A DNA stretch of 64,000 nucleotides, taken from contig JBMNFG010000009.1 of NCBI GenBank assembly GCA_050949175.1, positions 578,898 through 642,897 on the forward strand, read 5' to 3'. Origin of the DNA: UBA4971 sp900019985 (GTDB lineage: Bacteria > Bacillota > SHA-98 > UBA4971). The translations under genes were made by a program, and so were the position numbers. The notes beneath the pieces were generated by a model. That model did no database searches. It had not been told where the DNA came from and saw only the letters and a program-made list of their open reading frames with translations. Shown here one piece after another: positions 1-7,529 of the stretch (the first letter of the stretch is position 1; every line of letters begins with the position of its first letter).

Positions 1-231
1 TGCTATATCCCACCTTATTACGATTCACTCATTGCCAAAGTGGTAGCATGGGGGAACAGTAGGGATGAAGCCATCTTGCGAATGGCAAGGGCTTTGGATG
101 AGTTTACCATTGAAGGGATTTCCACGAACATTTCGTTTCAACGCAGGCTCATTGGGAGCTTGGCATTCAGACAAGCAGAGATTTGCTGCGACTCAGACGT
201 TTTGGCCCTGGTTTTCGGGGGGAGGCATTGA
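1..231 (+). CDS. accC: Biotin carboxylase subunit of acetyl-CoA carboxylase, C-terminal end
   Basis: This is the last 76 codons of a gene that begins before the window; reading frame 1 is open from base 1 to the TGA at 229. The peptide starts with a YYDSLIAK-type segment and continues through an RxEAIxRMxxAL-like helix and a GI.TN segment, the usual C-terminal domain of AccC. AccC carboxylates biotin on AccB with ATP and bicarbonate for malonyl-CoA synthesis. In many Firmicutes accB-accC sits between the spoIIIA operon and the asp23/nusB genes, which is the order seen here. Identity rests on this short tail and on synteny; a pyruvate carboxylase subunit would be the main alternative. Confidence 0.85.
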   Translation, partial: CYIPPYYDSLIAKVVAWGNSRDEAILRMARALDEFTIEGISTNISFQRRLIGSLAFRQAEICCDSDVLALVFGGRH

Positions 232-260
232 TTGCCATCGTTAGGATGTGTTGATATAAT
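232..260 (+). promoter_or_regulatory. Sigma-A type promoter upstream of asp23
   Basis: TTGCCA (232-237) and TATAAT (255-260) are separated by 17 bases. The -35 box overlaps the accC stop codon, and the Asp23 gene starts 27 bases after the -10 box, preceded by a strong AGGAGG. The asp23-nusB-xse run can therefore be transcribed separately from accC. Confidence 0.6.
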
Positions 261-286
261 ACACCCAGGAGGAGGGTACAAAGGCT

Positions 287-703
287 ATGCAGACAGGAGA
301 ACTGCATTACCCTGAGACTCCTTTACATGGAGCGCGTGAGGCTCTTGGGTCCGTAAAGATTGCAGGCGAGGTGGTCAGCGTAATAGCGGGCCTCGCTGCT
401 ATGGAAGTCCAAGGGGTAGCCGGTATGTCCAGTGGGATAACGGGAGACATAGCTGAGCTGCTTGGACGGCGAAACCTGGCTAAAGGAGTTAAGGTTGAGG
501 TAGGAGAAAGAGAGGCAGCTGTTGACCTCTACCTTATTGTTGAATACGGTGTCAGAATCCCTGAAGTAGCGTGGAAAGTGCAACAAAACGTAAAGCAGGC
601 TATTGAGAGTATGACCGGCCGTGAAGTTGTGGAAGTCAATGTCCATGTTCAGGGAGTGAATTTCCCCTCGCAGGAGAAGAAAGAAGAGCCTAGAGTACGC
701 TAG
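287..703 (+). CDS. Asp23/Gls24 family envelope stress protein (YqhY-like)
   Basis: A 138-residue protein of the Asp23/Gls24 family. The family core is visible: GSVKIAGEVVSVIAGLAAMEVQGVAGM near residues 21-47 (read as separate pieces), then a conserved VDLYLIVEYGVRIPEVAWKVQ segment and VNVHVQGV near residue 120. In Firmicutes the YqhY paralogue lies between accC and nusB and is linked genetically to malonyl-CoA/fatty-acid control; its biochemical role is not settled. No signal peptide or membrane segment is seen, so it is probably cytoplasmic and recruited to the membrane by the AmaP-like protein encoded next. It starts 27 bases after a good promoter with a clear AGGAGG site. Confidence 0.9.
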   Translation: MQTGELHYPETPLHGAREALGSVKIAGEVVSVIAGLAAMEVQGVAGMSSGITGDIAELLGRRNLAKGVKVEVGEREAAVDLYLIVEYGVRIPEVAWKVQQNVKQAIESMTGREVVEVNVHVQGVNFPSQEKKEEPRVR

Positions 704-728
704 AGCCGCCGGTGAAAGGGGCAGTTCC

Positions 729-1274
729 ATGAAAATACATGACCGGGCTGTTATATTAATCTCCGCCATATTGCTGCTTTTGGTAGGCATTATCTTTGTT
801 GCCATGGCATTTGGGCCGAATCCTACGAGTTTCTTTTCAAACGTCTTTCTTACCAGGCAGTATGGGGGCTTGCGTCCTATTGTGATTGTCCTTGCAATAA
901 TCTGTCTTCCGATGGGCGGATATCTGATATGGCTTACTTTTCGAAGCAGAGGGCGCAGGAAGAGTATTGTTCGTGCTACCGGTCTTGGCGATGTCAGGAT
1001 TTCGTCACTTGCCATAGAGACACTGATCAAGCGAGGCGTGCGCGAGGTTCCCGGAATACAAGACGTCGATACTGTAGTTGACGTGTCAGGGGACGACCTC
1101 GAAGTACATGTATCGATCGTTGTCAGTCCTGATGTTTCCATTCCCGGAGTAGCTGAGCAGATTCAAGCTAAACTAGGCAGGTATATAAGTGATACAATCG
1201 GTGTTGACGTCTCCAAGGTCACAGTACATGTACGTAATGTAGGGCAAGAACAGAGGCCTCAGAGGGTGGTCTGA
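729..1274 (+). CDS. amaP: AmaP-type alkaline shock response membrane anchor protein
   Basis: A 181-residue protein with two hydrophobic helices at about residues 8-28 and 47-70, followed by a cytoplasmic Asp23-like domain (segment VDTVVDVSGDDLEVHVSIVV and a late VTVHV strand). AmaP proteins anchor Asp23-family proteins at the cell membrane. It lies 25 bases after the Asp23 gene and directly abuts the DUF2273 gene, the same trio found in many Firmicutes. Start ATG 729 is preceded by AAAGGGG. Function is inferred from family and neighbours. Confidence 0.85.
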   Translation: MKIHDRAVILISAILLLLVGIIFVAMAFGPNPTSFFSNVFLTRQYGGLRPIVIVLAIICLPMGGYLIWLTFRSRGRRKSIVRATGLGDVRISSLAIETLIKRGVREVPGIQDVDTVVDVSGDDLEVHVSIVVSPDVSIPGVAEQIQAKLGRYISDTIGVDVSKVTVHVRNVGQEQRPQRVV

Positions 1275-1514
1275 TTGCGAAGACATATGCTGGATTTCCT
1301 GCGTTACGCTCTTGCAAGTTCCCCAGGGAAGGTTATAGGGACGGTTTTAGGATTCATCGTAGGGTTGGTTATGGTTATTGCCGGTCCTTTAGCCGGGCTT
1401 TACTTGGCTGCTTGTATAGTAGCGGGATATCTTCTCGGTAGCTATATTGATCGGAGAAGACGACATACTAATGATATCTTTCTGGAAGATTTTCTCCCGC
1501 CTGATGAAGGCTGA
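1275..1514 (+). CDS. DUF2273 family small membrane protein
   Basis: A 79-residue protein with a glycine-rich double hydrophobic segment (about residues 15-55) and a basic/acidic hydrophilic tail. This matches the DUF2273 family that accompanies Asp23 and AmaP genes. The start shown is TTG 1275, immediately after the upstream stop; ATG 1287 four codons later is an alternative. Likely part of the same membrane assembly as AmaP. No enzymatic motif is visible. Confidence 0.8.
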   Translation: MRRHMLDFLRYALASSPGKVIGTVLGFIVGLVMVIAGPLAGLYLAACIVAGYLLGSYIDRRRRHTNDIFLEDFLPPDEG

Positions 1515-1544
1515 CGCGGGGTGCTATAAGTTAGGGGGATTACT

Positions 1545-1952
1545 TTGACGAGGAGGGATGCACGCGAAGCAGCGTTTATCGCTCTCTTTCAAGTAGATGT
1601 TGGGCGCATGAAACCTGAAACCGCTATTTCCGCCGCGTTAAGTGACAAGGATCCCGGTGAGCGGAGCGTCCGGTATATTCACCGTGTTGTCCTTGGAACC
1701 CTCGAGAACCTCGAAGCCATCGACAATACTGTTTCACGGCTTGCCATCGGTTGGACATTGGACCGCATGGGTGCAGTGGACAGAAACCTTCTCAGGCTCG
1801 CAGTCTATGAGATTCTTTTTCTTGATGATATTCCCTTAAGTGTAGCTATAAATGAGGCAGTGTCCCTCGCCAAGAAGTTCGGGGATGAGGAATCATGGAA
1901 GTTCGTCAACGGTATCCTTGGAAAGCTGGCGCGGGAGCTGAAAGAAGAATAA
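1545..1952 (+). CDS. nusB: Transcription antitermination factor NusB
   Basis: A 135-residue protein starting at TTG 1545 after a GGGGG-rich site. The all-helical NusB pattern is clear: RRDAREAAFIALFQVD at the N-terminus, a middle IDNTVSRLAIGWTLDRMGAVDRN segment, and the C-terminal LPLSVAINEAVSLAKKF with final FVNGILGKL. NusB binds boxA of rRNA leader transcripts together with NusE (S10) to prevent early termination. It directly abuts xseA (stop TAA, next base is ATG), so the two are cotranscribed and probably coupled. Confidence 0.95.
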   Translation: MTRRDAREAAFIALFQVDVGRMKPETAISAALSDKDPGERSVRYIHRVVLGTLENLEAIDNTVSRLAIGWTLDRMGAVDRNLLRLAVYEILFLDDIPLSVAINEAVSLAKKFGDEESWKFVNGILGKLARELKEE

Positions 1953-3185
1953 ATGCTTGCAGCGTATTCTGTTTCAGAAATAACGAAATATGTCAAAGCT
2001 CTTGTAGAAAGCGATGATTTCCTCGCAGGTGTCTGGGTAAGAGGAGAGATATCCAATTTTACCCTACACTCATCAGGTCATATGTATTTCAGCCTGAAGG
2101 ATGAGGCGAGCCGGCTGCGGTGTGTGATGTTCAGGTCGCACAACTCTAGGCTGGGCTTTATGCCTTCTGACGGGATGTCTGTGTTTGCCTACGGTGCCAT
2201 AGGCATGTACGAAAGATCCGGTGACCTGCAGCTTTATGTGGAAGACATGATGCCTCAAGGAACAGGATCTTTATACCTGGCTTTCCTGAAACTCAAGGAG
2301 AAACTGGAGAAGGAAGGCCTCTTTTCTTCTTCCAGGAAGAGACCGATTCCGCGTTTTCCCAAAGTTGTTGCAGTGGTAACTTCGCCTACTGGGGCAGCGG
2401 TACGTGACGTGATTACAGTCATCAAAAGACGTGCTCCCGGTGTTACGGTTCTCGTCGTTCCTGCGTTAGTCCAAGGCGACGGTGCGCCTGAGAGTATTGT
2501 GCGCGGACTTGAACTCGCAAATCGCACAGGCTTTGTCGATGTTGTGATTGTTGGCAGGGGCGGGGGATCGTTTGAAGAGCTTAATGCGTTTAACGACGAA
2601 AGCGTCGCAAGGGCGATTGCTGCCTCCGAGGTCCCTGTGATATCTGCAGTAGGGCATGAGACCGACTTCACTATTGCTGATTTTGTAGCTGACGTACGTG
2701 CTCCTACTCCGTCTGCTGCTGCGGAGTTGGCTGTGCCTGACAGGTATGAGCTGGAACAGACTGTTTTTCAGCTTAGCATGCGTCTTAACGGCAGTATCCG
2801 GAAGGTTTTGTCTGATAACAAGGCAATGCTGGAATCGCAGGTAAGGTCTCACGTGTTAAGGTTCCCGATGGAAATCACCAGAGACCATCGCACTCGTCTG
2901 TCTCTTGCAGGCGGCCGCCTTTACACATTGGTGCAGAGCTCTCTTTCGGAGAAGCGGGAAAGCTTCAGGGTTTTAGCAGGTCAGCTTGACGGATTAAGCC
3001 CTTACGGAGTCCTTAGCCGCGGGTACGGTTTTATTCGTAAGCTTCCTGAGATGAGTGTAGTGCGCAGTGTGGAACAGGTACAACCTGAAGATGAGATAGA
3101 AGTCGTGCTTTCTGACGGAAGCTTTGCCGCAGCCGTAAAGCGTGTCCTTGAGGAGGGGAGTAACGGTGGACAAGGGAAAGGATGA
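1953..3185 (+). CDS. xseA: Exodeoxyribonuclease VII large subunit
   Basis: A 410-residue protein close to the family length. It has the N-terminal OB fold (SEITKYVKALVESDDFLAGVWVRGEISN read in pieces), the conserved FPKVVAVVTSPTGAAVRDV segment, the GRGGGSFEEL motif near residue 205 and the SAVGHETDFTIADFVADVRAPTPSAAAE block near 235. XseA with XseB forms the single-strand-specific exonuclease VII used in mismatch repair and damage processing. The gene follows nusB without a gap and overlaps xseB. Confidence 0.96.
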   Translation: MLAAYSVSEITKYVKALVESDDFLAGVWVRGEISNFTLHSSGHMYFSLKDEASRLRCVMFRSHNSRLGFMPSDGMSVFAYGAIGMYERSGDLQLYVEDMMPQGTGSLYLAFLKLKEKLEKEGLFSSSRKRPIPRFPKVVAVVTSPTGAAVRDVITVIKRRAPGVTVLVVPALVQGDGAPESIVRGLELANRTGFVDVVIVGRGGGSFEELNAFNDESVARAIAASEVPVISAVGHETDFTIADFVADVRAPTPSAAAELAVPDRYELEQTVFQLSMRLNGSIRKVLSDNKAMLESQVRSHVLRFPMEITRDHRTRLSLAGGRLYTLVQSSLSEKRESFRVLAGQLDGLSPYGVLSRGYGFIRKLPEMSVVRSVEQVQPEDEIEVVLSDGSFAAAVKRVLEEGSNGGQGKG

Positions 3186-3408
3186 AATCAGTTTCGAGGA
3201 AGCAATGAAGCAACTGGAGGAGACTGTAAATGCTTTAGAATCGGGTACACTGGGGCTGGAGGAATCCCTTGAAGCCTTCGAGAAAGGCATGTCCCTGGTG
3301 AGGATATGCCAGGCGAAGCTTGAGGAAGCTGAAACCAAGATCACACAGCTTATTGAGACGAAGGAAGGAAAGCTTATCACTGAATCATTTCGTATCGGAG
3401 ACGAATGA
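3166..3408 (+). CDS. xseB: Exodeoxyribonuclease VII small subunit
   Basis: An 80-residue protein with the XseB signature FEEAMKQLEETVNALESG and LEESLEAFEKGMSLVRICQAKLEEAE. I chose GTG 3166 because AGGAGGGG (3151-3157) sits eight bases upstream; a GTG at 3142 would lack this spacing. The gene overlaps the end of xseA by 20 bases, indicating coupled translation and matched subunit supply. Its own stop overlaps the ispA start ATGA. Confidence 0.93.
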   Translation: MDKGKDEISFEEAMKQLEETVNALESGTLGLEESLEAFEKGMSLVRICQAKLEEAETKITQLIETKEGKLITESFRIGDE

Positions 3409-4289
3409 TAGTGGAGAGGACAATCAGTATCTGGAAAAAAACCATAGATGACGCATTAGATGCTGCGATTCCTTCTTCTGATACATACCCTGAGAAGCTT
3501 CATCAAGCTATGAGGCATGGAGTGTTTCCGGGAGGAAAGAGGATCCGGCCGTTGCTTGTCTTGTGTACTGGGGTATTGGTGAACAGGGCTAGGCGAGGTG
3601 AGGAAAAGGAGGGCTCCGAGGCCGAGGTGCTTCGGAAAAGCATTCCTCCTGCAGTCGCCATTGAGTTAATACACTCGTATTCGCTTATCCATGATGATTT
3701 GCCGTGTATGGACAATGATGATTACAGACGTGGCCTGCCTACTGTCCATAGAGCTTTCGGGGAGGCTGAAGCAATCCTTGCAGGCGATGCCTTGCTTTCC
3801 CTTGCATTTGAAGTGGTTTCAAACGAAGACGCTGTAAACCTGATGGGGCCTGTGACTTCAGCCGGGATCGTCCTCGAGCTCGCCAAAGCGTCAGGGAGCC
3901 TCGGCATGGTAGGCGGACAGGTTATGGATATATCGCCTGTTTGCCGTGGCAGCGGGGTTGAGTATGCCGAAAAGATGAGCGATTTGAAGACCGGGGCTTT
4001 GATGAGGGCTGCAGTCAGATGCGGTGCAATGGTGGCAGGTGCAAGTCCCGGACAGCTGAAAGAACTTACTCGTTTCGGTGAATTGTTCGGGCGCGCATTT
4101 CAGGTTCAAGATGATATCCATGACTTCTATGAAGAAGACTCTCTATCCTTTTCTCAAGTCCTCGGAATCGAGGAAGCAAGGTCATACGGCACAAACCTTC
4201 TTTCTTCCGCTATTGACATTCTAAAGCCCTATGAGAAGCAAGGGAAGGAACTCCTTTGGCTTACCTTGGGGACGCTCCGCTTCAGTTGA
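3405..4289 (+). CDS. ispA: Polyprenyl (farnesyl-type) diphosphate synthase
   Basis: A 294-residue trans-prenyl transferase. Visible are GGKRIRP near residue 43, the first Asp-rich motif DDLPCMDNDD at about 97-106, KTGAL near 190, and the second motif QDDIHD near 237. It condenses IPP with allylic diphosphates to C15 or longer products. Oddities: after the second Asp motif the usual loop with LGK and GSD..GK.TY is missing, about 14 residues shorter than the family, and the C-terminus is short. A ten-residue charged insertion (GEEKEGSEAE) lies before the first Asp helix. ATGA overlap with xseB shows coupling. Its stop codon region carries the -35 box of the OLE RNA promoter. Confidence 0.9.
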   Translation: MIVERTISIWKKTIDDALDAAIPSSDTYPEKLHQAMRHGVFPGGKRIRPLLVLCTGVLVNRARRGEEKEGSEAEVLRKSIPPAVAIELIHSYSLIHDDLPCMDNDDYRRGLPTVHRAFGEAEAILAGDALLSLAFEVVSNEDAVNLMGPVTSAGIVLELAKASGSLGMVGGQVMDISPVCRGSGVEYAEKMSDLKTGALMRAAVRCGAMVAGASPGQLKELTRFGELFGRAFQVQDDIHDFYEEDSLSFSQVLGIEEARSYGTNLLSSAIDILKPYEKQGKELLWLTLGTLRFS

Positions 4290-4314
4290 TGGCAAAATTG
4301 GCATATGATATAAT
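4286..4314 (+). promoter_or_regulatory. Promoter of the OLE RNA
   Basis: TTGATG (4286-4291) and a perfect TATAAT (4309-4314) are 17 bases apart. The predicted transcription start near 4321 falls just before the first base of the terminal helix of the OLE RNA (4326), so the RNA can be made from its own promoter independent of ispA. Confidence 0.65.
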
Positions 4315-4325
4315 CAATCTACTCA

Positions 4326-4939
4326 GGGTAGGTGGTGCAGTATTCTAGTCAGTGCATCCACCTTTGAAGGCGGGCCTAAAAATCCGTCAACGGGCACATC
4401 GATGAAGTCCCTGGTGCTGGCTGCTGACGCCCAGTTGGGGGTTGGTGCTGGGGGTTAAGAGATGAGGGCGATCTGTAATGGCATACAGGCGTTGACCCTT
4501 GTCTCGCGGAGACCCGCTCCCGTGGCTAGACAGTTCAGGCTGCGGCCACGGCCGGGGGGTAAACCTACGCCTAGGTGCGAAAAGTAGATTACGTGCTGGG
4601 TGTAGAGTAGCCTGCCTTGAGTGGCAAGAGAGGGATTGCAGGTATCAGGCGAGCTTTTTCTGGCCGGAAAAAGCAGCCCTTTGCTGCATGAAACTCTTGC
4701 TGCAAAAGAGGCTAGAAGGTGGATTGACACTGTCGAGGAAAACTCCTAGACTGTCCGAAGACAAAGGGACATTACGGGGATTGTAGTGTGAGCTAAGTGG
4801 TAATCCGGCCGTCCTGAGGGCAACCTGGGGCTGTAGTCGTAAACGGGAAACCGCCCGAGCGGTAACGCAAGGGAGTACTGCAGGGAAAACCTGCCGGACC
4901 TCAAGCCACAATATTTACCCATAATGTTACCACCTACCC
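4326..4939 (+). ncRNA. ole: OLE (ornate, large, extremophilic) RNA
   Basis: A 614-base non-coding segment between ispA and the oapA-dxs pair, exactly where OLE RNA is known in Bacillus halodurans and anaerobic Clostridia, and of the known length (about 600 nt). The two ends form an 11-bp perfect helix: GGGTAGGTGGT (4326-4336) with ACCACCTACCC (4929-4939). Many internal hairpins with short loops are visible, for example CCTGCCTTGAG-type and GGGTAAACC-type elements, and no plausible protein frame exists. The next gene is the membrane partner OapA. OLE forms a ribonucleoprotein at the membrane and is linked to tolerance of cold, short-chain alcohols and Mg2+ stress; the mechanism is not fully known. 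Identity is from position, size, ends and partner; a covariance-model search was not possible. Confidence 0.88.
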
Positions 4940-4955
4940 GGATATATTACTAAGG

Positions 4956-5603
4956 TTGGTGGACTTATTGAACCCACAAGTATCGCGGGTTCTTCACGTA
5001 GCGATTGTCACGTTTATCATAGGTATCATAATGACTTTTGTGTCCAAGATAATCCTTGGCAGTGTGGGGTTGATTCTTGGACTCTTTGTTTTATTGATAA
5101 TAATAAGCATCAATGTTTTTTTTGATGTTATAGGTACTGCTGCTACTGCTGTGACAGAACGGCCGCTGAACGCTATGGCATCCAGAAAAGTATACGGGGC
5201 AAAGCAGGCTCTTCGCGTGGCAAGGTCTGCTGATCGTGTGGCAAGCTTCTGTAATGATATCATCGGCGATATGACAGGTACTGTCAGCGGAGCAATAGGC
5301 GCTGCGATCGCCCTTAAGATAGTGCTGTACGCCACAGGAAGCTCTGCAGGTGAGACAGCAGTCAGCACAATCATTCTAGGATTAATCGGAGCCGTTACAG
5401 TCGGGGGTAAGGCATGGGGAAAAAACGTTGCCATTAAGGAAGCGGAGCAGATTATTCTCGTTGTAGGAAAAGCCATGGCATGGCTGGAAGATTCAATAGG
5501 CCTTGTTATCCTGCCTAACGACAAAGAGGCGAATAGGAAGAAAGGGCTTTTTCCGGTGAAATCTCATGCTGAAGGAGACTCGAACAGTGGCAAGACTTCT
5601 TGA
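4956..5603 (+). CDS. oapA: OLE-associated membrane protein OapA
   Basis: A 215-residue protein with two adjacent hydrophobic helices near residues 10-35 and 38-62, a basic loop (ASRKVYGAKQALRVARSADR) and two further hydrophobic stretches near 107-130 and 137-155. This is the DUF21-related layout of OapA, which binds OLE RNA and places it at the membrane. It follows the end of the OLE RNA by 16 bases and overlaps dxs. The start is uncertain: TTG 4956, GTG 4959 and TTG 4968 are all in frame, with only an AAGG nearby. The assignment depends largely on its position after the OLE RNA plus the membrane/basic-loop pattern. Confidence 0.85.
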   Translation: MVDLLNPQVSRVLHVAIVTFIIGIIMTFVSKIILGSVGLILGLFVLLIIISINVFFDVIGTAATAVTERPLNAMASRKVYGAKQALRVARSADRVASFCNDIIGDMTGTVSGAIGAAIALKIVLYATGSSAGETAVSTIILGLIGAVTVGGKAWGKNVAIKEAEQIILVVGKAMAWLEDSIGLVILPNDKEANRKKGLFPVKSHAEGDSNSGKTS

Positions 5604-7527
5604 CGAGCTGGATCTGCCCAAAGCTCTCAAACACCTTACGCTGGATCAGCTTCAGCAGGTTGCAGGTGAAATCAGAGAGGAGATCATAGACACTGTTTCA
5701 AAGACCGGTGGCCATCTGGCTTCCAATCTTGGAGTAGTAGAGCTTGCTTTAAGCATACATACTGTCCTTGACAGCCCGAAGGACAAGATAATCTGGGATG
5801 TAGGCCACCAGTCATATGCCCACAAAATCCTCACCGGAAGGCTCGAGAGATTTCCGTCCCTCAGGCAGTACGGAGGTATCAGCGGATTCCCGAGGACAGA
5901 CGAGAGTCCCCATGACGTGTATAATACAGGACACGCCAGCACCTCAATATCGGCGGCTCTGGGCATTGCAAAAGCAAGGGATTTGCGACGCGAAGATTAC
6001 AGCGTTCTCGCAGTTATCGGTGACGGATCCCTTACAGGCGGTATGGCGTTTGAGGCTTTAAACCACGCAGGACAGCTTGGCACAGATATCATTGTCATCC
6101 TGAACGACAATGAAATGTCTATCGCCCGAAATGTAGGAGGCCTTGCTTCTTATCTTTCCCGTATCAGGACAGAGCCTCATCTCTTGCGAGTCCGCCAGAG
6201 GCTGGATCAGATAATTAAAGGTATCCCCATTATCGGAGAGGATGTCTCTGAAAGCGTAAGGAGATTCAAAGGGAGCTTGAAGTATCTGGTTGTGCCGAGC
6301 ATGCTGTTTGAAGATCTGGGTTTCACTTACTTAGGGCCGCTTGACGGCCATGATATGCCTCTCCTTATCTATACGATTCAGCAAGCCAAAGCCAAAGGCG
6401 GCCCTGTGCTGATCCATGTGGTTACAAAAAAAGGCAAAGGATACTCTCCGGCAGAGGAGGATCCCAGGGCATTTCATGGGGTCAGCGGATTCCGCGTGCC
6501 TTCCGGTAAGATTCTCGCATCAAACAGCCACAAGAGCATGTCTGAGGCCTTCGGTGAGGCTTTAGTTGCAGCAGCTGCGAAGGATCCTCGCATTGTTGCT
6601 ATTACTGCTGCAATGCCTGATGGGACAGGCCTTAGTCCTTTTATGAAAAAGTATCCTAATCGCTTTTTCGATGTGGGTATTGCAGAGGGGCATGCAGTGA
6701 CAATGGCAGGAGGCCTGGCAAGCCAGGGCTTCATTCCTGTAGTAGCTATTTACTCCACGTTTCTACAGAGGAGTTATGACCAGATCGTTCACGATATTGC
6801 TCTTCAAGGCCTTCACGTGATTTTTGCTGTGGACAGGGCAGGGCTTGTAGGTGAGGATGGGCCTACACACCATGGAAACCTCGATATCGCATTCTTAAGA
6901 AGCATTCCCGGTATGACGGTAATGGCGCCTATAGATGAAGATGAGCTCGTTGCCATGCTTGATTTCGCACTGGACATGAAAGGCCCTTGTGCACTAAGAT
7001 ACCCTCGTTTATGTGCTGCAGATAAGGAGAAAAAGAGGGAGTGCCCTCCTGTTGAACACGGTAAAGGCGTGCTTCTTGAGGACGGAAGAGACGTGGCGAT
7101 AATCGCCTTGGGAAGCATGGTATACCCTTCGTTGGATGCAGCTGAGATCCTGAAAACAGAGGGCATCTCTGCGGCTGTTGTCAACGCCAGGTTTGCAAAG
7201 CCTGTGGACGAGCCATTGATTCTGGAGATTGCCGCGAAATGCAAGAAGGTGCTTGTAGTTGAAGAGGCTAGTGTTGTCGGAGGCCTGGCAAGCGAAGTTG
7301 CAGACATCCTTTGCAAGAATGTAGAATGGAAGGTGCAATTCGCCGGTTTAGGCATACCTGATGACTTTGTGGCCCACGGACCGCGTGATGTCTTGCTTGC
7401 AGAATATGGCCTTAGCCCTGACGGTATCGCCAAGGCTGCTATGAGGCTCTGTAAACCCAAAGGCCACGTGAAATCATCGCGTGATGCCGTACATCAGGCC
7501 AAAAGCGCTGTTGAAGGTGTAACATAA
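5587..7527 (+). CDS. dxs: 1-deoxy-D-xylulose-5-phosphate synthase
   Basis: Thiamine-diphosphate enzyme of the non-mevalonate isoprenoid pathway; joins pyruvate and glyceraldehyde 3-phosphate. Clear motifs are SKTGGHLASNLGVVEL, DVGHQSYAHKILTGR, the GHASTSISAALG segment, the ThDP motif GDGSLTGGMAFEALNHAG..NDN, and in the second half GLVGEDGPTHHG and the C-terminal transketolase domain. I chose GTG 5587, because AAGGAG (5572-5577) lies nine bases upstream and the following LLDELDLPKALKHLT lines up with normal Dxs starts; ATG 5566 is an in-frame alternative. It overlaps oapA by 17 bases or more, tying the OLE partner to isoprenoid synthesis. Confidence 0.96.
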   Translation: MARLLDELDLPKALKHLTLDQLQQVAGEIREEIIDTVSKTGGHLASNLGVVELALSIHTVLDSPKDKIIWDVGHQSYAHKILTGRLERFPSLRQYGGISGFPRTDESPHDVYNTGHASTSISAALGIAKARDLRREDYSVLAVIGDGSLTGGMAFEALNHAGQLGTDIIVILNDNEMSIARNVGGLASYLSRIRTEPHLLRVRQRLDQIIKGIPIIGEDVSESVRRFKGSLKYLVVPSMLFEDLGFTYLGPLDGHDMPLLIYTIQQAKAKGGPVLIHVVTKKGKGYSPAEEDPRAFHGVSGFRVPSGKILASNSHKSMSEAFGEALVAAAAKDPRIVAITAAMPDGTGLSPFMKKYPNRFFDVGIAEGHAVTMAGGLASQGFIPVVAIYSTFLQRSYDQIVHDIALQGLHVIFAVDRAGLVGEDGPTHHGNLDIAFLRSIPGMTVMAPIDEDELVAMLDFALDMKGPCALRYPRLCAADKEKKRECPPVEHGKGVLLEDGRDVAIIALGSMVYPSLDAAEILKTEGISAAVVNARFAKPVDEPLILEIAAKCKKVLVVEEASVVGGLASEVADILCKNVEWKVQFAGLGIPDDFVAHGPRDVLLAEYGLSPDGIAKAAMRLCKPKGHVKSSRDAVHQAKSAVEGVT

Positions 7528-7529
7528 AG

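Noticed and set aside
323..1141. Long minus-strand frame of 272 codons
   Set aside because: Antisense to the Asp23 and AmaP genes, low-complexity sequence, no ribosome site.
4455..4911. Open frames on both strands inside the OLE segment
   Set aside because: They lack ribosome sites and family features, and the segment is explained as structured RNA.
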